A stretch of DNA of 64,000 nucleotides from Candidatus Kapaibacterium sp. GTDB taxonomy: Bacteria > Bacteroidota > Ignavibacteria > Kapaibacteriales > UBA7675. Position numbers and translations under genes: made by a program. The notes beneath the pieces were generated by a model. The model saw nothing but the letters and a program-made list of their open reading frames with translations, searched no databases and was not told where the DNA came from. Below are positions 55,655-64,000 of the stretch, one piece after another. The DNA is taken from NCBI GenBank assembly GCA_028284775.1, contig JANQRB010000045.1, forward strand, positions 1 to 64,000. Reading direction: 5' to 3'. The stretch's first letter is position 1. Every line of letters begins with the position of its first letter.

Positions 55655-55699
55655 AATAAAAAAAACTCAGCGACGTAGATTTCGCTGAGTTTTTTTATT
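55655..55699. terminator. Terminator hairpin between the hydrolase and cysS genes
   Basis: ACTCAGCGA and TCGCTGAGT form a 9-bp stem (55665-55673 and 55682-55690) extended by A and T runs on both sides, with an 8-base loop. The T run on each strand fits a bidirectional terminator for the two convergent genes. Confidence 0.9.
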
Positions 55700-55717
55700 C
55701 CGGAGTATCGGATTTTT

Positions 55718-57196
55718 TTACTGTTCGACTAACCTGGCGATTTGGTAGCCGTCTGCCGCATCTTTAACCGTAAAACCGGCAGCCTGTATCTTGTTGCGCA
55801 GGGCATCGGCCGCTGCGAAGTCTTTGCGTTTGCGCGCCTCCAGGCGTTGTCCGGCCCACTGGCGAACTTCGGCTGGAATCTCGATCGTTTCAACGGGGCG
55901 TTCCGCAATATCCCAGACAGCAAAAATCGCATTTAGTTTACGGAAAAACCCAATCAACTCTTGTTTGCAGTGTTCCTTTAATCCGGCGGCCGGATACTCA
56001 TTCAAAAAGGGGAAGAGATGTCCGAGCGCCTTGGGCGCGTTCAGATCGGTCGCCAGTTCACCAAAAACGGCGTTTTCAAGTGCCTGAATATCTACTTCTC
56101 CTCTCGCTTCACTGCCATTATCCGGACTCTCGTGGAGTTTGTAGATATACTCTTGCACCCGCTGGCGCGCCTTGCCGATTGACTTCAGGCCGGCAAAGGT
56201 AAAATTCAGCACCGAGCGATAGTGGCCCGAAAGCATGAGAAAGCGAATATCGAGCGGGTCGTGACCGCGTTCGAGTAAATCCCGCAGCGTATAAAAGTTT
56301 TTGGCTGACTTGGACATTTTCGCGCCTTCGACTTCCAGGAACTCGTTATGGCACCAGAAGGCGGTGGGGTCGACGCCATATCCCGCCTTGCTTTGGGCAA
56401 TTTCATCTTCATGATGCGGAAATCGGAGATCGACGCCGCCCGTGTGTATGTCGAAGGGAAGGCCCAGCAGGTCACGTTCCATCGTTGAGCATTCGATATG
56501 CCAGCCCGGACGGCCCGGGCATTGTTGTCCGTTGATCTCGAATTCCCAGTAAGGCTCATCGTCTTTGCGCGCTTTCCACAATACGAAATCGGAGACCTGA
56601 TCACGTTCGTATTCATCGGCGTCGATGCGTACGCCTGCGCGAAAATTGTCGAAGTCAATGTTGAGCAATCTGCCATAGCGATCCGAGCGGTGCCAGGCGC
56701 CGACGTTGAAGTATACGCTGCCTTCCTGGACATAAGCAAAGCCGTTCTGCACAATGTTGCCGATTAACTGCTGCATCGGCAGGATATAATCGGTTGCATT
56801 GGGCATTGCGGCAATATCATCGCTAGTGGCCACGCCGAGGGATTGTAAATCTTTCAAAAAGGCTGTGCGATAAAATGCCGTAAACGCCAGAAGGTTGTCC
56901 ATGCGATCGGTACCCTGATCGCCCATCTCCGGCAGCCAGGTGGGAGCGCCGATGGCGCTGTCGCGAATCGTCTTATCGTCGATGTCGGTAATGTTCATTA
57001 TCCAGCGGACGCGATATCCGCCTACCGTGCGCAGGCTGCGCTGCAAAAAATCGGCGAACAAAAAAGAGCGCATGTTGCCTATATGGGCATAGCTGTACAC
57101 AGTCGGCCCGCAGGAATACATGCGAACTTCATCACCCTCTAATGGCTCAAAGGCATCGACACGTCTTGACAGAGAGTTGTATAATCGAATCTGCAT
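55718..57196 (-). CDS. cysS: Cysteinyl-tRNA synthetase
   Basis: A 492-residue class I synthetase. I start at the ATG at 57196 (MQIRLYNSL), which fits the family, although the frame runs open to 57277. It has the zinc Cys in MYSCGPTVYSYAHIGN (C29; HIGN is the HIGH box), RWIMNITDIDDK, zinc ligands near CPGRPGWHIECS and HHEDE, the KMSKS motif in KMSKSAKNF, and the C-terminal anticodon-binding helices with DALRNKIQAAGF. It charges tRNA-Cys. A terminator shared with the upstream hydrolase gene lies after the stop. Confidence 0.96.
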   Translation of the reverse strand: MQIRLYNSLSRRVDAFEPLEGDEVRMYSCGPTVYSYAHIGNMRSFLFADFLQRSLRTVGGYRVRWIMNITDIDDKTIRDSAIGAPTWLPEMGDQGTDRMDNLLAFTAFYRTAFLKDLQSLGVATSDDIAAMPNATDYILPMQQLIGNIVQNGFAYVQEGSVYFNVGAWHRSDRYGRLLNIDFDNFRAGVRIDADEYERDQVSDFVLWKARKDDEPYWEFEINGQQCPGRPGWHIECSTMERDLLGLPFDIHTGGVDLRFPHHEDEIAQSKAGYGVDPTAFWCHNEFLEVEGAKMSKSAKNFYTLRDLLERGHDPLDIRFLMLSGHYRSVLNFTFAGLKSIGKARQRVQEYIYKLHESPDNGSEARGEVDIQALENAVFGELATDLNAPKALGHLFPFLNEYPAAGLKEHCKQELIGFFRKLNAIFAVWDIAERPVETIEIPAEVRQWAGQRLEARKRKDFAAADALRNKIQAAGFTVKDAADGYQIARLVEQ

Positions 57197-57277
57197 TATT
57201 GACTTACGGTTTTGAGAATTAGCACGAAAGGGCCAAAAAATAAGAAATTGCCACTGAGTTTCCAATGGAGAGGTCAT

Positions 57278-57955
57278 TTCGGCGCTGGCCCAAAGCTCTA
57301 CTCACCATCAGAAAAGTCAATGGAAACTGACAAAGAATACGGAAAATTAATGCGGCAGTGGAAGACACGAAAAATCAACTATCATTAAATCGATCAATTC
57401 TACGTTTTTTTTCGGCAAATGTCAATGCGAATTGCTAAAGGCCGCAAATAAAAAGTTGTTGCTGTTACTATCTGGAATTGTGGAAAAATTCTTGCCCTGC
57501 AATTTATTGAATTTTGCAAAACAGGTGGATTTTAACCCTTGTAACCGAAATTCGCGAAGTGTATTATTTCAGGTAATTAATGGAATGTTTGTTTAATAGA
57601 TCTTGTTGCTTCGGCTTAGAAGACAAAATAATTCACAATCCTAATCGATTGTCAATTCAACCGGCAGCAGAACAATCGGAGTGATGAAACAGAAGGTAGA
57701 CGGATGGAATGCACAAAGATCGGAAGTCAGCGATGGGCTGGCCGTGAAGTCGGATAATCGTCAAAATTCCTTCAAAAGGGACAAATTTTTACCCTGGGTG
57801 CATAGGATCGATGACGAAACAAAATACACAGAACCGAGTATATAAACCTTTTATTTTGAGGTAACTGTTGCGAATCTTTCAAGAGGTAGGATTAATGTCA
57901 GAGTAACAATTTTTTAACTTTTGTTGTTTAACCTTCGCATAGAAGGAGGAGAGCT
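57278..57955. other. Long AT-rich leader upstream of prkA
   Basis: About 680 bases between cysS and prkA with no convincing gene. It is clearly AT-richer than the flanks, as expected for a regulated promoter region. TGG-N8-TTGC at 57481-57495 has the spacing of a sigma-54 -24/-12 site but only partial identity. A 3-codon frame with its own ribosome site (57895-57906) precedes prkA and is listed separately. Confidence 0.5.
57895..57906 (+). promoter_or_regulatory. Three-codon leader ORF before prkA
   Basis: ATG-TCA-GAG-TAA directly preceded by AAGAGGTAGGA, 49 bases before the prkA ribosome site. A purine-rich site in front of such a short frame could load ribosomes and affect prkA translation, or be chance. 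Confidence 0.25.
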
Positions 57956-59890
57956 ATGCTTACAGTAGAAGAAATCCGCAGGAGGATAGTAGAAGACCGC
58001 AAAGATAATCCGAAAGTTAACTGGGAAGGTACCTTCCTGGACTATTTGCAGCTTGTACAGGAAGATCCTTCAATACCCAAACTAGCCCACTCACGACTCT
58101 TCCGATCCCTGACACGTAAAGGTTCACAAAACATCCTCGACTCCGATGACCCCCGTGTCAAACGTCTTTACCAGGACGATCCCATACCAGTCTATGAATT
58201 CTTTGAAGATGAGTTTTTCGGCATCGAAAAAACGATTGCCCAGATCGTACGCTATTTTCATTCGGCGGCATTGAAGGGTGAAGAGAGTCGGCAGGTGCTG
58301 TATCTCATGGGGCCCGTTGGCTCAGGTAAGAGTTCCTTGATTGAAAAAATCAAGCGCGGCCTGGAAGAGAGCGGTCCAATCTACGCGATCGATGGATGTC
58401 CGATGAATGAAGAGCCCTTGCATCTCCTGCCGCGTCATTTGCGTCCGGAGTTCGCGGAAATGCTCAACGTCCATATCGAAGGCGACTTGTGTCCGATTTG
58501 CCGTCGGCGTCTCAAAGAAGAGTTCGATGGCCGATATGAAGAGATGCCGGTTAAGCTCCGCGAGTTTTCGCGTCGCAATCGTATCGGCGTTGGTATGGTG
58601 CCGCCGGTTGATCCGAACAATCAGGATACATCGGTTCTCATCGGGTCGGTAGACATCTCCAAGCTGGACCTTTATTCGGAGGGTGATCCCAGAGTCCTTG
58701 ATCTGAACGGCGCAATGAATGTCGGCAATCGCGGACTGGTGGAGTTTATCGAGGTTTTCAAGAACGAGACTGAATATCTGCACGCAATGATTACGGCGAC
58801 GCAGGAAAAGTCAATTCCAGCGCCGGGGCGGCACGGGATGATTTACCTCGATAGCGTGATCGTTGCGCATTCGAATGAAGCGGAGTGGCAAAAGTTCAAA
58901 GCCGACCATACGAACGAGGCCATCCTCGACCGTATCGTGGTTGTAAAGGTCCCCTACAACATGCGACTGAGTGAAGAGGTTAAGATTTATCGCAAAATCA
59001 TTAACCATTCCGACTTTAACGCACAGGTGGCGCCTCATACACTCGAACTGGCTTCGATGTTTGCAATCCTGACGCGGCTGGAGCCGACGAATAAGTGCGA
59101 TCTGATGACAAAACTGCGGCTGTACAATGGCGAGGAAGTTGTTGAGAAAGGTTCGACCAAAAAGATCGATGTTCGTGAACTGAAAGAAGATGCACGCAAC
59201 GAAGGAATGTCGGGTATCTCAACCCGGTTTATAATGAAGGCGCTGGACAATGCGCTCTCGGAAAACATCGATGGTAGCTGTATTCATCCGATCAATGTGC
59301 GCGAAGCACTAATCAAGATGGTGAAAGAGACCGAAATGCCGGAAGACACGCGGAAACGCTATCTGAATTTTCTGCAGGATACATTGCACAAAGAATATCT
59401 GAAAGTATTGGAAAAAGAGATTGCCAAAGCCTTTGTGTTTTCTTATCAGGAGCAGGCGGAGCAGCTTTTCCAGAATTATCTGGATCATACGGAGGCCTAT
59501 GTTAATAAAACAAAGGTGCGTGATTCGAATACGAAGGAAGAACTGGAACCCGATGAGGACTTTCTGAAATCGATCGAAGAACAACTAGGTATTACCGGCT
59601 CGGCCGCTGACGGCTTTCGTCAGGAAGTGATTGCATATCTGTGGGCCGCTTCCAGACGTAATGTTAAGCTGTCGTTCAAGAGTTACGAGCCGCTCAAGGA
59701 AGCGATAGAAAAACATCTGATGGTCTCGGTGCGTGATATCAGCCGCATCGTTACAAAATCACAGACACGCGATGGCGAACAAGAGCAGAAATACGGTGAA
59801 ATGGTTAAGAGCATGATTGCCAATGGATATCCCGAGATGTGCGTGGATGTCATTCTGAAATATGCGGCGAATCATCTCTGGAAAGACTAG
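57956..59890 (+). CDS. prkA: PrkA/YeaG family AAA+ serine protein kinase
   Basis: A 644-residue protein. The very strong ribosome site AAGGAGGAGAG lies 5-6 bases before the ATG. The N-terminal AAA domain has Walker A in MGPVGSGKSSLI (about residues 121-132) and the family-specific segment with ACPMNEEPLHLLP-like CPMNEEPLHLLP; a Cys pair CPICRRR follows. The C-terminal PrkA kinase domain ends in AANHLWKD. The family is a serine kinase (YeaG in E. coli) or, in Bacillus, an AAA protease-like regulator active in stationary phase or starvation. Together with yeaH and spoVR it forms the conserved three-gene stress locus. Confidence 0.96.
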   Translation: MLTVEEIRRRIVEDRKDNPKVNWEGTFLDYLQLVQEDPSIPKLAHSRLFRSLTRKGSQNILDSDDPRVKRLYQDDPIPVYEFFEDEFFGIEKTIAQIVRYFHSAALKGEESRQVLYLMGPVGSGKSSLIEKIKRGLEESGPIYAIDGCPMNEEPLHLLPRHLRPEFAEMLNVHIEGDLCPICRRRLKEEFDGRYEEMPVKLREFSRRNRIGVGMVPPVDPNNQDTSVLIGSVDISKLDLYSEGDPRVLDLNGAMNVGNRGLVEFIEVFKNETEYLHAMITATQEKSIPAPGRHGMIYLDSVIVAHSNEAEWQKFKADHTNEAILDRIVVVKVPYNMRLSEEVKIYRKIINHSDFNAQVAPHTLELASMFAILTRLEPTNKCDLMTKLRLYNGEEVVEKGSTKKIDVRELKEDARNEGMSGISTRFIMKALDNALSENIDGSCIHPINVREALIKMVKETEMPEDTRKRYLNFLQDTLHKEYLKVLEKEIAKAFVFSYQEQAEQLFQNYLDHTEAYVNKTKVRDSNTKEELEPDEDFLKSIEEQLGITGSAADGFRQEVIAYLWAASRRNVKLSFKSYEPLKEAIEKHLMVSVRDISRIVTKSQTRDGEQEQKYGEMVKSMIANGYPEMCVDVILKYAANHLWKD

Positions 59891-60008
59891 AGACAGGAAT
59901 GGCTTTGTGAACTGTCATCACTCGGCCTGAAGAAACAGACAAGAAAGGCAATGAAGAGCGTGAATCGGAGTAAACACAATTTTTACACATTTACAGGGAG
60001 ACGGAGCG

Positions 60009-60194
60009 ATGACGAAGCGATTTCCCATAACTCCCGAACTTGACCCTGAAACGGATCGAGCTTCCGATGTATCCACGACTCATCGTGGCAAGTCAGCGAA
60101 ACGAATCAAAAATAAATCATTCATTGGAGCAATCAAACACAGAGGCAGGCGCAGGAAAAGCAGTCGAAAATCAAAAATCGGATACTCTTTTTAA
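60009..60194 (+). CDS. Possible small basic protein between prkA and yeaH
   Basis: A 61-residue frame starting ATG, with GGGAGACGGAG before it. The C-terminal half is strongly basic (KSFIGAIKHRGRRRKSSRKS). I know no such gene in prkA-yeaH-spoVR loci, and the protein looks low-complexity, so it may be fortuitous; if expressed, it would be RNA- or DNA-binding by charge. Confidence 0.3.
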   Translation: MTKRFPITPELDPETDRASDVSTTHRGKSAKRIKNKSFIGAIKHRGRRRKSSRKSKIGYSF

Positions 60195-60533
60195 GACCGG
60201 GCACCGGAGTATTGTGAAAGTGTCGTAGCTCTCCTGAGCGTTCAGTTCCCGGTGGCGGAATAAAGGGCTTAACGGACGAATAACTATGAGTGCAATAGTG
60301 ATCAGTACATGATGAGTTGAAACGAAGCAGAATAGCCCAATTCCGCCGCCGGGCTGTCGCTCGATAGGCGGATAGCCGAGTTAAAAGTGTACCGCGCTGC
60401 GCTGCCCAGCTTAGAGGATACATTAATTAGTATGTCAGGCGAATAGTGGATCGAGTATGTAAACAACTAAAGCAAATTTTGGCGCTACGACAAATAAATG
60501 CGCGACAATGATATCAAAGGATGGAGAGCTGTG
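60195..60533. other. Spacer before yeaH
   Basis: About 340 bases without a clear gene. The GGAG ribosome site 8 bases before the yeaH ATG at 60534 is the only clear element. It may carry a second promoter for yeaH-spoVR, but none can be pointed to. Confidence 0.45.
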
Positions 60534-61886
60534 ATGGAATTTGTAATCAGAGAATGGCAGTCGTCTGACGCGGAGCGCAGCGACAGGAGTGCCGGGGACC
60601 GCACCCGACACAGGTATAAAGTACGGCAGGCAATTCGAGATAATATAGCCGATATTATTGCCGAAGAATCGATTATCGGACAGAGTCAGGATCGGGTTAT
60701 TAAGGTACCCATTCGTGGAATAAAAGAATTCCGCTTTGTATATGGCGACAACAATAATCCGCAGGTCGGCGAAGGCGACGGCAATCAACAGCCCGGTCAG
60801 GTGCTGCAACAGGGAGACAAGTCGAAAGATGGAGATGGCAAGGCCGGTGATCAGAAAGGCGTGGATTATTATGAGACCGACATTACGCTTGAAGAGCTGG
60901 TGGATATAATGTTCGAAGATCTCGAACTGCCTTTCCAGGAGCGCAAGAAACTGCGCAATATCGAAACAGAGAGCAATCGCAAAAAATCCGGATTCCGAAA
61001 AAAGGGTATTCGCGCCAACCTTTCGCACTACCGGACGGCCCTGGAACGGGTGCGACGCCTGCAGGGCAATAAACGAAGCATCAGCGAGCTTGAAAAGCAA
61101 CTGGAACAGGTTCGGACGCTGCGGCTTAAGGAAAGCGAGGGCAGCGAGCCGCGCTTTAAACTCGATAAAGAAGAAGAATATCTCCTTGCGCGTCTGGAAG
61201 AAGCCCATGGTCTGCAAGAGGAGGTGCAGCGCAGCCGTGACGAGCGTATCGATGAGAATGACGACGACACTGCTATTCGTTTTCGTTTTCGCGAGAGCGA
61301 CATGCGTTTTCATCATCATCGAAACAAAGTCCGCAAGGAGTCCAATGCCGTCGTGCTGTGCATTATGGACACCTCCGGCTCGATGGATACCTTGAAGAAG
61401 TACCTCGCCCGAAGTTTCTTTTTCCTCCTGTTCAGCTTTGTGCGAACAAAATATGACAATGTGGAATTAACATTTATTGCTCATCAGACTGAAGCGCAAG
61501 AGGTGGATGAAGAGGAATTCTTTACCAAGGGGCAGTCGGGAGGAACCTATATATCTTCCGGTTACAACAAAGCGCTGGAGGTTATTCAGGAACGCTATCA
61601 TCCAACCCTGTGGAATGTCTACGCATTCCATTGCTCTGACGGCGATAACTTTCCTAATGATAATGAAAGAGCTTTAAAGGCTGCGCTCGGTTTGTGTGAA
61701 GTATGTAACCTGTTCGGTTACGGCGAGATAAAACCGAATGGAACCCGATCGTATGAAAGTAGTATGCTTAACTTTTTTACGAAGAATATTAAGAATGATA
61801 ACTATAAGTCACTCTTGATTTCGAAAAAAGAAGACATCTGGACTTCGTTCCGCGATTTTCTGAAGGCAGAGAGGAGGGAGTCATGA
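60534..61886 (+). CDS. yeaH: YeaH/YhbH family (DUF444) von Willebrand A-like protein
   Basis: A 450-residue protein from the ATG at 60534, favoured over an upstream ATG at 60498 because of its ribosome site. The N-terminus has RHRYKVRQAIRDNIADII and an acidic Gly/Gln-rich linker; the middle is a charged coiled coil; the C-terminal half is a von Willebrand A-like domain with a MIDAS motif, LCIMDTSGSMD (about residue 280), and the ending HCSDGDNFPNDNERAL. YeaH is a partner of the YeaG/PrkA kinase in stationary-phase and nitrogen-starvation responses. Its stop overlaps the spoVR start by 4 bases (ATGA). Confidence 0.95.
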   Translation: MEFVIREWQSSDAERSDRSAGDRTRHRYKVRQAIRDNIADIIAEESIIGQSQDRVIKVPIRGIKEFRFVYGDNNNPQVGEGDGNQQPGQVLQQGDKSKDGDGKAGDQKGVDYYETDITLEELVDIMFEDLELPFQERKKLRNIETESNRKKSGFRKKGIRANLSHYRTALERVRRLQGNKRSISELEKQLEQVRTLRLKESEGSEPRFKLDKEEEYLLARLEEAHGLQEEVQRSRDERIDENDDDTAIRFRFRESDMRFHHHRNKVRKESNAVVLCIMDTSGSMDTLKKYLARSFFFLLFSFVRTKYDNVELTFIAHQTEAQEVDEEEFFTKGQSGGTYISSGYNKALEVIQERYHPTLWNVYAFHCSDGDNFPNDNERALKAALGLCEVCNLFGYGEIKPNGTRSYESSMLNFFTKNIKNDNYKSLLISKKEDIWTSFRDFLKAERRES

Positions 61887-63382
61887 AAGCGTCAGATCTG
61901 CAGGAACTGCACCGATGGGCGTCAAAGGCTTCGGAAGTGGCACAGGAATATGGTCTCGACTGCTTCCCCCAGGAATTCGAGATTTGCGATCATGAACAGA
62001 TGTTGGGTTATATGGCGTATTCGGGCATGCCGTCGCATTATCCGCACTGGTCGTATGGCAAGCAGTTTGAAAAGCAGAAAACGATGTATGAATACGGTGT
62101 CTCCGGCCTGCCCTATGAGATGGTTATTAATTCTAATCCATGTCTGGCCTACCTTATGCGTGACAACTCGATGCTGTTGCAGGTTCTGACGGTCGCGCAT
62201 GTATACGGGCACAACGACTTCTTTAAAAACAACTTCACCTTCCGTCATACGAGTCCGAATTATACACTGCAGAACTTCAAACTGCATGCCGATCGTATTC
62301 GCGAATACATCGAAGATCCCAGCATCGGCATCGAAAGAGTTGAGGCCCTGCTCGATGCCGCGCACGCCCTCTCACTGCAATGTCGGCGCAATCTTTCGAT
62401 CGCCAAACCGAGTGAAGAGAAGCAAAGGGAAAGATTTGTGCAGCAGTTCATCCAGAACAGCCAGGATGAATTTGACGAGGCGGATCTGGAGCGCGCGCTG
62501 CGCAAAGTACCGCTCGAGCCGGAAGAAGACATTCTCCTTTTCATCCGCGATCATAATCACAATCTCGAAAGTTGGGAAAAGGACGTCCTGACGATTGTCC
62601 ACGAACAGACTCAATACTTCATTCCGCAAATGGAAACGAAAATTATGAATGAAGGCTGGGCTTCGTACTGGCATCATACGATTATGAACAAGATGAATCT
62701 GCCGCAGGATATGCACATGGAATTCCTGGTGCGTCACTCACAGGTCCTGCGACCGCATCCGGGTGGCTTGAATCCGTACCACCTGGGTTATCAGGTCTGG
62801 AATGCGCTGCGTATTTGGTATGATGGTTCACTGGATGCCGGCGATCTGCGCAAGGACGAATTGCAACTTTACAAAGCGATGAAGGAAGACTTTGAAATTC
62901 GCGATGCCGTGCCGCCCGGTACCGGCAGCAAGACCGGCCACGAGATGATGTTTCAAATTCGGGAAACGGATCGGGATGTGTCTTTTCTTCGTCAGTATTT
63001 AACACCCGTGATGATGCGTGAATTGCATCTGTTCGAGTTCGAAAACAAGAAAAGTCATCGTGGCGAAAGTGTGACGGTAGTCACCAGTATCTCTGAAGGT
63101 GACGAGTGGCGTAAGGTTAAGAAGTCGCTGCTTGCTAATATCGGCACAGCCTCCCTGCCGGTCATTAAAGTTGAGGACGCCAACTTCAACAACAAAGGAA
63201 CGCTCCTACTGAGGCATTATGGCGATGGAAGAGAGCTCGAAGCAGAGTATGCACGTCGCACGATGGAATACGTGCAGCGGCTGTGGGAAAATCCCGTTGT
63301 GCTCAGCGCGACAATCCAGAAGAAGAAGTCGCTCATTACAATCGATGAAGATGGGAAAGCTAAAGTGACAATTGACGAATAG
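61883..63382 (+). CDS. spoVR: SpoVR family protein
   Basis: A 499-residue protein similar to SpoVR/YcgB over its whole length: GLDCFPQEFEICDHEQMLGYMAYSG-type start (residues about 20-45), PSHYPHWSYGK, VYGHNDFFKNN, an internal HEQTQYFIPQMETKIMNEGWASYWHH segment with conserved His/Glu, and GGLNPYHLGYQVW. The name comes from spore cortex formation in Bacillus, but members occur in non-sporing bacteria beside yeaG and yeaH, as here; the biochemical activity is unknown. The His/Glu set suggests a metal site. It ends the three-gene operon. Confidence 0.95.
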   Translation: MKASDLQELHRWASKASEVAQEYGLDCFPQEFEICDHEQMLGYMAYSGMPSHYPHWSYGKQFEKQKTMYEYGVSGLPYEMVINSNPCLAYLMRDNSMLLQVLTVAHVYGHNDFFKNNFTFRHTSPNYTLQNFKLHADRIREYIEDPSIGIERVEALLDAAHALSLQCRRNLSIAKPSEEKQRERFVQQFIQNSQDEFDEADLERALRKVPLEPEEDILLFIRDHNHNLESWEKDVLTIVHEQTQYFIPQMETKIMNEGWASYWHHTIMNKMNLPQDMHMEFLVRHSQVLRPHPGGLNPYHLGYQVWNALRIWYDGSLDAGDLRKDELQLYKAMKEDFEIRDAVPPGTGSKTGHEMMFQIRETDRDVSFLRQYLTPVMMRELHLFEFENKKSHRGESVTVVTSISEGDEWRKVKKSLLANIGTASLPVIKVEDANFNNKGTLLLRHYGDGRELEAEYARRTMEYVQRLWENPVVLSATIQKKKSLITIDEDGKAKVTIDE

Positions 63383-63400
63383 ACGACTGTTGCAGTCGAC

Positions 63401-63435
63401 AGCGAATAATACCTCAGGTGTTATTCGCTTTTTTT
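63401..63435 (+). terminator. Terminator after spoVR
   Basis: AGCGAATAATACC (63401-63413), loop TCA, and GGTGTTATTCGCT (63417-63429) make a 13-bp stem with one wobble pair, followed by seven T (63429-63435). It starts 18 bases after the spoVR stop and overlaps the last codons of the convergent hydrolase. Confidence 0.88.
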
Positions 63436-64000
63436 ATGTCCCAGAGCCAGCGTACATTCTACTGCTGTAATTCCTAACTCCAGTATCCCGGCGATCGCCG
63501 CAGCCCGACTGACGATATTAAATTGCCCGCCGGGAATCTGGTGCAGGGCAGATGCAGGGCGGGGTAGCGGCAGGACAAGATCGTTATCACCATGGATTCG
63601 GATGAGATTCGCCGCCTGTTCCTCATTGCGCCAGTCAATAAGAATTGTAATTGCCCAATTCAATGTTTCCGGCCGGCTACGCCTGAGCGTGGCCCTGAAT
63701 AGTCGCCGCTCATCCGCAATTTTCAGGCCGAAGTGCGGCATAGCTGGTCCGCTGAGATTGCTTAACAATCGCGACGGCGCGAGTTTGTGCAAGGGCTAAT
63801 AGCGTTGTGCTTTAACGTTCCTGAGTAATTCAAAGCGCGTACAAAACGTCGAAAGCAACACCAGCTTTACAGGGGGTAGCTGCCTGGCTATAGCAAGTGC
63901 TACGATACCGCCAAAGGATACGCCGAGCAATGCAAATGGTACATCGGAATCGAGCCTCTTCGACATCCATTTCGCATAGCTGACGCGCGATTTCCTCGCT
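63421..64000 (-). pseudogene. Alpha/beta hydrolase interrupted by an in-frame amber codon (5' end outside window)
   Basis: Reading the minus strand from the window edge, one frame encodes an alpha/beta hydrolase: FALLGVSFGGIVALA (nucleophile elbow GVSFGG), then LVLLSTFCTRFELL, up to KAQRY followed by TAG at 63796-63798. The same frame continues at once with PLHKLAPSRLL and runs to 63421 with a second core block: NWAITILIDW, IRIHGDNDLVLP and GGQFNIVSRAAAI. Both blocks belong to one family in the right order and spacing, so a single base change has broken the gene. A downstream piece could restart at the TTG at 63792. Otherwise the family looks like a carboxylesterase of the Bacteroidota type. 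Confidence 0.8.

Overview
The window (about 55-57% GC by eye, ordinary bacterial codon use) looks like a chromosomal segment of a Gram-negative bacterium of the FCB superphylum. Three things point there: two proteins with a type IX secretion (Por/T9SS) C-terminal sorting domain (36397-38535 and 54609-55601), an Ig-like (Big_5) lipoprotein of the kind common in Bacteroidota/Ignavibacteria, and large TPR/CHAT and Rhs-type surface proteins. It also carries flagellar genes (fliL, fliM, fliN, fliO, flbD), which most Bacteroidota lack, so an Ignavibacteria-, Kapabacteria- or Calditrichota-like lineage fits best. That placement is inference; no rRNA or tRNA gene is visible to anchor it.

Layout. 1-2157: 3' part of an AddB/RecB-type PD-(D/E)XK nuclease. 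2535-14800: small secreted protein, then a minus-strand run (ymdB, flbD, outer-membrane barrel, RsbW-type kinase, GT-C glycosyltransferase), a cobalamin adenosyltransferase, a site-2 protease, a BrkB protein, a flippase, a Big_5 lipoprotein and pdxB. 15225-20528: fliL-fliM-fliN-fliO followed by mreB-mreC-mreD. 20546-27869: HAD phosphatase and atypical 3-hydroxyacyl-CoA dehydrogenase pair, DUF547 protein, cdsA, polA, coaE. 28038-35472: the most unusual region, with two tandem 790-residue TPR proteins that each stop in the middle of a CHAT protease domain, facing a minus-strand operon of ECF sigma factor, membrane TPR anti-sigma-like protein and a separate membrane protein holding the missing catalytic half of the CHAT domain. 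36397-46029: two large secreted proteins, a seven-bladed FG-GAP propeller with T9SS tail and a 2457-residue Rhs protein. 46792-57196: mdh, an SDR, a methionine-salvage-type operon (mtnA, class II aldolase, DUF2520, YwqK-like, small membrane protein), arsM coupled to a T9SS-tagged hydrolase, and cysS. 57956-63382: prkA, yeaH, spoVR stress locus. 63421-64000: alpha/beta hydrolase broken by an in-frame amber stop and cut by the window edge.

How the genes may work together. The CHAT region reads as one signalling unit: the exported TPR proteins carry the N-terminal (pseudoprotease-like) half of CHAT, the exported membrane-anchored protein carries the His/Cys half, and the anti-sigma-like protein spans the membrane with its own outward TPR domain. 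A testable model is that assembly of the split protease controls release of the sigma factor. The flagellar, cell-shape (mre), phospholipid (cdsA), replication/repair (polA, nuclease), cofactor (coaE, pdxB, cobalamin) and translation (cysS) genes are core functions. Most start sites were chosen from ribosome binding sites, family length or gene overlap; where these conflict it is stated.
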